From positions 6,780,501-6,844,500 of the forward strand of contig JBAMJR010000031.1 in the NCBI GenBank assembly GCA_038501785.1: 64,000 bases of DNA, given 5' to 3'. Under the pieces are notes generated by a model. It ran no database searches and was not told where the DNA came from. It worked only from the letters and a program-made list of their open reading frames with translations. Origin of the DNA: Myoxocephalus aenaeus (taxonomy: Eukaryota > Chordata > Actinopteri > Perciformes > Cottidae). How positions within the stretch are numbered: the stretch's first letter is position 1; every line of letters starts with the position of its first letter. Of the stretch, positions 58,701-64,000 are shown piece after piece. A program made the position numbers and the translations under genes.

Positions 58701-59248
58701 CACGAAATTCAGAGCATACATGTATATATTGCCTCCTCACGGCTCTCAACATGGCAACGGGTAGTACTCGCAAATAGTGTTTACTTGGGGGAGGAGCTTT
58801 GTATGAGTGCAGAGAAAAGCAGCAGCCATGAGCTTGCTGCTTTGTTAATGCTCTGAATATCGACTTTCACACCTTTAACTAAACATTTGTCACACAAAAA
58901 AGCACCATATATAACCTATAACCATGTGAATTTTGACAAACTGGCAAGGTTGCAAAAAAAGAGGATACAACACAACTTTGATGCTAGGAGTTTACAGAAC
59001 AGTAATAAAGCTCCCTACTGTATATTCGAGTATTACAAGATATACAATAGGCTTCGCAACAAGACAGAGAGCGTGCATCCAATCCTGTGATGTGCTTACA
59101 TTTGGAGAGCAACGAGTACAGACTGTGGCAGACCAGTCACACGCTGACGGGAGTGAGATACAAAGAGAACACTAGAGATAGTAAAGCGCATTGAGTGGGA
59201 GACAACAGACAATACCAGGCAGTAGTAAGGACAATGTTTGGTCACACA
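55719..59248. other. Convergent 3' interval between ccdc157 and slc7a4
   Basis: AT-rich, without recognisable coding. A plus-strand AATAAA at 56642-56647 may end ccdc157, and minus-strand AATAAA signals at 57597-57602 and 57230-57235 may end slc7a4, which would then have a 3' UTR of 1.6-2.0 kb. These are only candidates. Confidence 0.4.
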
Positions 59249-62200
59249 TCATCTATTTCCTGCGTACTCCTCAGTGGAGGGGTTGACGTGGTGAGCCAAG
59301 GTGTCCAACTGTCCATCGGGCTGGACAGACTGCACCGTCTCTACCAGACTGCCGCTGGGTAGCACCACGTACCGGGCAGCCATGTCTTTGGGTTGCTGAT
59401 CCCGCAGTCCCTCCTTACTGTGCCAGATTCCATAGCCAAAATACACAAAGAGACCTGTCAAAGGGACAACACAAAACACTTAATAGCTCTCAATCCAAGA
59501 TAAGAATGCTACACACAGGTGTGTAGTGAGAAGAATGTCTCCACATGGGATATATCAGTTTTGGTTTGTGTTCTCGTTTTGTGAAATGTTGATGGCTTTT
59601 CATATTTGGCTTTCATATTTCGGTGCGAAAACTCAGAAGAATCAACCTCGTTTCAAAGTTTTTGCTTTTTCACCATGTGGTATTTGCATTCTGAATGAAA
59701 GTATTTATGAAAAAAAATAAAACTGTTTGGAAAAATATAATGACAAATTATGACAAAAAATGCCCTTGGTGTGAGAATATTTCTCATGCACATTACTTTC
59801 AGGGGGCAGATGTTATAAGATCATAGACCGTATATAAGAAATGGGCGTAGTCACCGTGATTACCCCATTTATTTGTGGACTAAAGTTTTGAAGCCTCGAG
59901 TTCGGCATTTTAGCCATCTCATCTGTTTTTTTTTTGTCCATCACCATCTTGGCTTTTTGCAACCACAAGTGACAGGAGAGGGTGGCGCCAAGAACAACCA
60001 AAACGAAAAGGTTACAATTAACTTTCATGAACTGAAAACACACTGTGAAAGGGTTGTAAGATGAAAACACGCTGGTTGCTACCTTGGGGGTTACCTGTCA
60101 TCACAAGGTGGACACGTCTGGGCGTGGCCACCTTGTGATGACAGGTAGCTACCAGCGTTGTCCGATCAGGGAGTTGCATACCCTGCTTTATCGTCTATTT
60201 TACTCTAAATGGGACCATAATTTACGATATGAACATCAAGTTGTATTTAGACTTGAAACTAGCAAATCAAGAGCATAAATTCATCTAAAATTGTTTACTG
60301 AAGAGTCGCCCCCTGCTATTAGACAGAATGCAAGTTTAAGGCACTTCGGCATTGGCTTCACTTTTCAGACCTGGAGGTAGCTGCCTGTTGAGGACATTCA
60401 AATTACCTACTGAGATAATATTAATTTCAGATCATGCGTGCATTTTAGATTATGCTTCCTTTAAGTAACCACAATTAGATTAACAAAATGCAAAGCAGTG
60501 TTGGTTTAGAGCGTGTGTGGTATATACCCAGCGCATGTCACCTTTCAAATTGAGCCAAACATTTATTTGAATTGCAGTATTGTTTTTGAGGCATTATGCA
60601 ATAAGGAGAGTATGTTTTCTGCCTGGTGCCTTCTTACCTATAGCGATCCATACGGTGAAACGAATCCAGGTTAGATAGCTGAGCTTCATCATGAGGAATA
60701 TATTAACGAGAATACTGGCAGCTGGAGTCAATGGAACCAAGGGTACCTATACAACAATAACACATCAATTATACTCAAATATTTTCATGACAATAACAAT
60801 TGGCTTCAAATAAATGTCTCAATTTAGTTGAGATTAACTGTTGAGCATAATTTAACTGCATGTATGCAGTAGAACAAACAAGTGTGAAAGAAAGCAGTAT
60901 TAAAAAAATATAATAGTTGCAAAAACCATAAAGGAGCTCACCTGGAATGTTTTGCTGTTGGTTTGTGGCTCGTGGAACCATATGAGTGCCAGGCTGAGAA
61001 CATAAGCCAAGCTGCAAATCACCAGCAGCACTACGAGGCTCCAGATCGGCAGATGCAGCTGTTTGGTTCCAAATTCTAACACTACACAGAATGAGACTGA
61101 GCTCACTATTACATTCAGCACGCAGTAACCCACCACCTTGCCCGGCTCACAGTCTCCCAGCAGCTTGCCCAGGTATGGGTCCCAGTAGGCCTTCAGCTGT
61201 CCCACCCCACGCCGCTCTGTTGACGCCTGTCTCTCTACCAACTGGAGTTTGTCAGAAAAGGACTCGTACTGCTTCAGCTCCCCGCTGTCCTCGTTTATGG
61301 TTTGAGACTCTGAAGGGGCATCGGAAGACTCAGCATTAGGGTTGGGAGATGTGGAAGCTGTTCCCTTGGAGCTGGTTTTGTCAGGCTGGAAACGCAGCAC
61401 AATAACACTCGCTGCCACAAAGGTGTATGCCAGGAGGGTGCCGATGGACAAAAACTGAACCAATGCCTCCAGGTCAAAGACAAGCGCCATGGTGGCCATG
61501 AGGATCCCAAACACCAATATGGCATTGACAGGGACTTTGGTGATGGGATTGACTCGTGCAAAAATGGAGAAAAACAACCCATCCTCTGCCATGGCGTACA
61601 CAATCCGAGGGAGGGAGAAGAGATTACACAGCAGCACAGTGTTCATGGCTAGAAATGGGAACAGAGAGTCATTATCAGAATAGAGCATTGTGCATTGAGG
61701 GACTACTGCTAAACATTATGTATTACCATATTATACTTAGTCTAACAGCCATTTAAATTGTACTTCTCAATTGAAAATAGACACTCACCACAGATGGAAC
61801 CTATTGCCACAATAACTCCAGCCCAACTGTAACCCCGGCGGAAGAAAGCATCTGCCAGAGCCGAGTTGGGGTCCAGCGTGTGCCAGGGTACCATTAGTGT
61901 GAGCACCATTGAGACCAGGATGTATGCTGCAGCTGCCAATCCAAGGGAGATCGCAGTGGCAATGGGAATAGATTTCTGTGGGTTCTTTGCCTCCTCACTT
62001 GAAGATGCAATTACATCAAAGCCCACAAATGCGTAGAAGCATGTGGCTGAGCCTGCCAGTATTCCAGATAGCCCAAAAGGTGTAAAACCTCCTTCTTTCT
62101 GGCTCCAATTGGCTGGTTCAGCCAGCATAAAGCCAAATATCAGGATGAAAACGATGACACACATGCTAATAGTGGAGAAGATGTGATTGAGGTAAGAGGA

Positions 62201-62770
62201 CACTTGAACTCCAAAGGAAATGAAGAATGAGGCAACTATTAGAATCCCTGCTGCAAGGAGGTCAGGGTAATGGGCAAGCAAGGGCACATCCCACTGCATA
62301 ATGTGTGTCTCTGTGTAGTTCTGGATGGCATGGTTAAAAATGGAGTCCAGATAGCCACTCCAGGCACGTGCCACAGCAGCGCCACCGATCATGTTCTCCA
62401 GAATCACATTCCAACCAATGAGAAAGGCCCAGACCTCTCCCACAGATACATAGGTAAACATGTAGGCAGATCCTGTTTTGGGAATGCGTGCTCCAAACTC
62501 TGCATAACAAAAGGCGGCCAATAGAGAGGCAAGACCTGCAATAATGAAGGATATGATGATAGCAGGCCCAACTATGTCTTTAGCCACTGTTCCTGTCAGG
62601 ACATAAAGCCCAGAGCCCACCATGCCACCGACTCCCAACAGCGTCAAGTCCAGGGTGGAGAGGCAGCGTTTCAGCGACGTGGCCATCATGTCATCGTCCA
62701 GTGTCTTGAGTCGGTTCAGTCGCTGACAAAAGCGGACCGCTGGGGTGCAGCCTCTGGGACAAGTTTCCAT
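59249..62770 (-). CDS. slc7a4: Solute carrier family 7 member 4 (CAT-4-like membrane protein)
   Basis: Coding exons (minus): 62770-61789, 61648-60942, 60746-60638, 59454-59249. GT-AG introns; the frame joins to 667 aa (human 635). Seen: CQRLNRLK, then the family signature LTLLGVGGMVGSGLYVLTG in TM1, YAEFGARIPKTGSAY, and FYAFVGFDVIASSSEEAKNP. About 14 hydrophobic segments fit the CAT subfamily of APC transporters. A cytosolic loop in exon 2 is serine/threonine-rich and longer than in human. The tail ends EEYAGNR. SLC7A4 resembles cationic amino acid transporters, but human SLC7A4 showed no clear transport when expressed, so its substrate is unsettled. I chose the ATG at 62770 because it aligns with the human start; the open frame continues upstream without an ATG. 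A 5' UTR splice acceptor sits at 62852/62853. Confidence 0.95.
59815..60390. mobile_element. Common teleost interspersed repeat in slc7a4 intron 3
   Basis: Runs from atcatagaccgtatataaga (near 59820) through ccatcttggctttttgcaac, accctgctttatcgtctatt, ttactctaaatgggaccata and gagtcgccccctgctatt to aggcacttcggcattggctt, cacttttcagacc and ggaggtagctgcc. These phrases mark an abundant percomorph repeat. The 192-bp open frames over it are not genes. It contains the hairpin listed separately. Confidence 0.75.
60071..60157. repeat. Hairpin-forming inverted repeat
   Basis: A 19-bp perfect inverted repeat (acctgtcatcacaaggtgg at 60093-60111 and its complement at 60128-60146) with a 16-base loop. An outer near-perfect arm (gctggttgcta against tagctaccagc) extends it to 60071-60157. 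It lies inside the teleost repeat of slc7a4 intron 3. Confidence 0.9.
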
Positions 62771-62817
62771 ATTTACAGAGTTGGACAGGCCAGCTGGACA
62801 GGAAGTTGTCGAAATGG

Positions 62818-62832
62818 TCACACAGGAGCCAT
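62818..62832 (-). promoter_or_regulatory. Short upstream ORF in slc7a4 leader
   Basis: Between the 5' UTR splice acceptor (62852/62853) and the main ATG (62770) lies an ATG followed by three codons and TGA (M-A-P-V-stop). It ends 47 nt before the main start and is in a different frame. Upstream ORFs are known to control the related SLC7A1 message; here the link is only inference. Confidence 0.35.
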
Positions 62833-62852
62833 TACCCGTTTATCAAGCTAAC

Positions 62853-64000
62853 CTGCAAGACAGAGCACAAGCAGACAAACATTGACTAATGCATCAGGAA
62901 CGACAACAAAAAACGACTTGCACGAATAGTTTAACTTAATGCACTTTGTTTATATTTGAGCTGGTCATAGGCTACTGTCTAATACGCATATCATGAAGAA
63001 ATAAGCGCTTTGTATACATTTGGTGATAGTCATTATAATGGCAATAACAGGTTGGTTGAATATAATCTCCTGAAATATTTTATGCAGTGGAGCCAAATGT
63101 TACATTTCTGGTTGTAAAAAACATCATATTAGTAACCTTTAGCTTTAAAAGTCATTCCAAAAACAGCTTATTTACTTACAGCAAATCAGAAGAAGAAAAA
63201 AAGCCAGATTTAGTCCATCTGGCCGTTTACCAATTTGAGTGATTCTATTTGATCTAGATCGCTTGATGGCCTGTATGTGTTTCCTCATCACTCAGTAGCC
63301 TACACGGCAAGTCCACGTCATCCCATGTGCGGATAAAAGCTTAACATAATATAACGACGTGAGAAGGATACGGCGCATTTTTTTATTTGTTTTACTGCAA
63401 ACAATGTGTCGTGGCTGTTCATCAGTGAGAGCCAGCCTCCTGGTCTGGGCGGTGCAACATCCTATCCCTGCCCTCGATGGGCATATGGCGACAACAGGAC
63501 GCCTCCGCTATAATTACGTAACGCTTTATTCCCTTCTAGAAATACCCCCCGGCGCCATAAACTACAAGATTCGTTTACACTACATCAACTATTAATCTTC
63601 AGCAGTATTTATCTATGGCCACATACTGTTCCGTGGAGGGAACAGACGACGACGGGAATAAACGTTGTTTTAATGCCAAATTAATAATTTAGAACAAAAT
63701 GGAAACGGACGCAAAAGGAAGATCGTTAGTCTATTAGTCCTCTACTCCTGCATGTCCTGAATGTGCAGAGCGACATCGCAATCATTCGTGCGTGAGCAGG
63801 TGTGATTATTTCATGCGATTCCGTTTGTAGCCGCATAGACAGACACGTCCGCCATAACATAAGAAACACAATCCTTGTTTTACCGTTGTTGTTCAGGGTC
63901 CGTCATGTGTGATGCAGGTCCGGCGCTGAGATAAGTTACCGAAGTGCACCGTCTGGTGATGGAGCCGAAGGTGCGCCGAGTAGTATAAAAAACTACATGC
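62853..64000. other. Upstream region of slc7a4 to the window edge
   Basis: Should contain the slc7a4 5' UTR intron, first exon and promoter, none of which can be placed exactly. The right 600 bp are CpG-richer. At 63984-63992 a plus-strand TATAAAAAA stands 10 bp from the window end; it could be a TATA box for a gene outside the window. Confidence 0.4.

Noticed and set aside
62771..62821. N-terminal extension of slc7a4 from a GTG codon
   Set aside because: Vertebrate initiation at GTG is rare, and the ATG at 62770 aligns with the human start.

Overview
This is a piece of vertebrate nuclear chromosome, most likely from a ray-finned (teleost, probably percomorph) fish. Genes are split by short GT-AG introns, proteins are close to their human orthologues, CA/GT microsatellites are long and frequent, and several interspersed repeats belong to families that recur in teleost genomes. 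Nothing looks prokaryotic, viral or plasmid-like.

Five protein-coding genes can be read. On the left, an intronless apelin receptor gene (aplnr, minus strand, 7770-8855) sits between a microsatellite-rich flank (1.3-6.9 kb) and about 30 kb without a recognisable gene (9.1-39.1 kb). Then comes a compact block: tbc1d10a (minus, 39142-46257, 9 coding exons, 513 aa), sf3a1 (minus, 47286-52266, 15 coding exons, 776 aa) and ccdc157 (plus, 52605-55718, 10 coding exons, 719 aa). sf3a1 and ccdc157 are head to head and share a promoter of about 100 bp. Finally slc7a4 (minus, 59249-62770, 4 coding exons, 667 aa) converges on ccdc157. I rebuilt exon boundaries by hand; in each spliced gene the reading frame closes across every junction and the total length is near the human protein.

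TBC1D10A-SF3A1-CCDC157 are also neighbours on human 22q12.2, so this is a conserved block. SLC7A4 lies elsewhere on human 22q and APLNR on human 11q12, so the fish order is a reshuffled version. The genes are not one pathway: a peptide-hormone GPCR, a Rab GTPase-activating protein, a spliceosome subunit, a coiled-coil protein and a CAT-family transporter-like membrane protein.

The remaining sequence holds simple repeats (a GACA/GATA compound tract, six CA/GT tracts, one AT tract) and at least six recognisable interspersed elements. One, in an sf3a1 intron, still shows terminal inverted repeats and a target-site duplication. I found no CRISPR, tRNA or rRNA gene and no novel multi-gene system. 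The most interesting points are the shared promoter, the Z-DNA-prone palindromic CA tract at 30.8 kb, the paired inverted GT/AC tracts at 3.9-4.1 kb, and the large non-coding interval beside aplnr.
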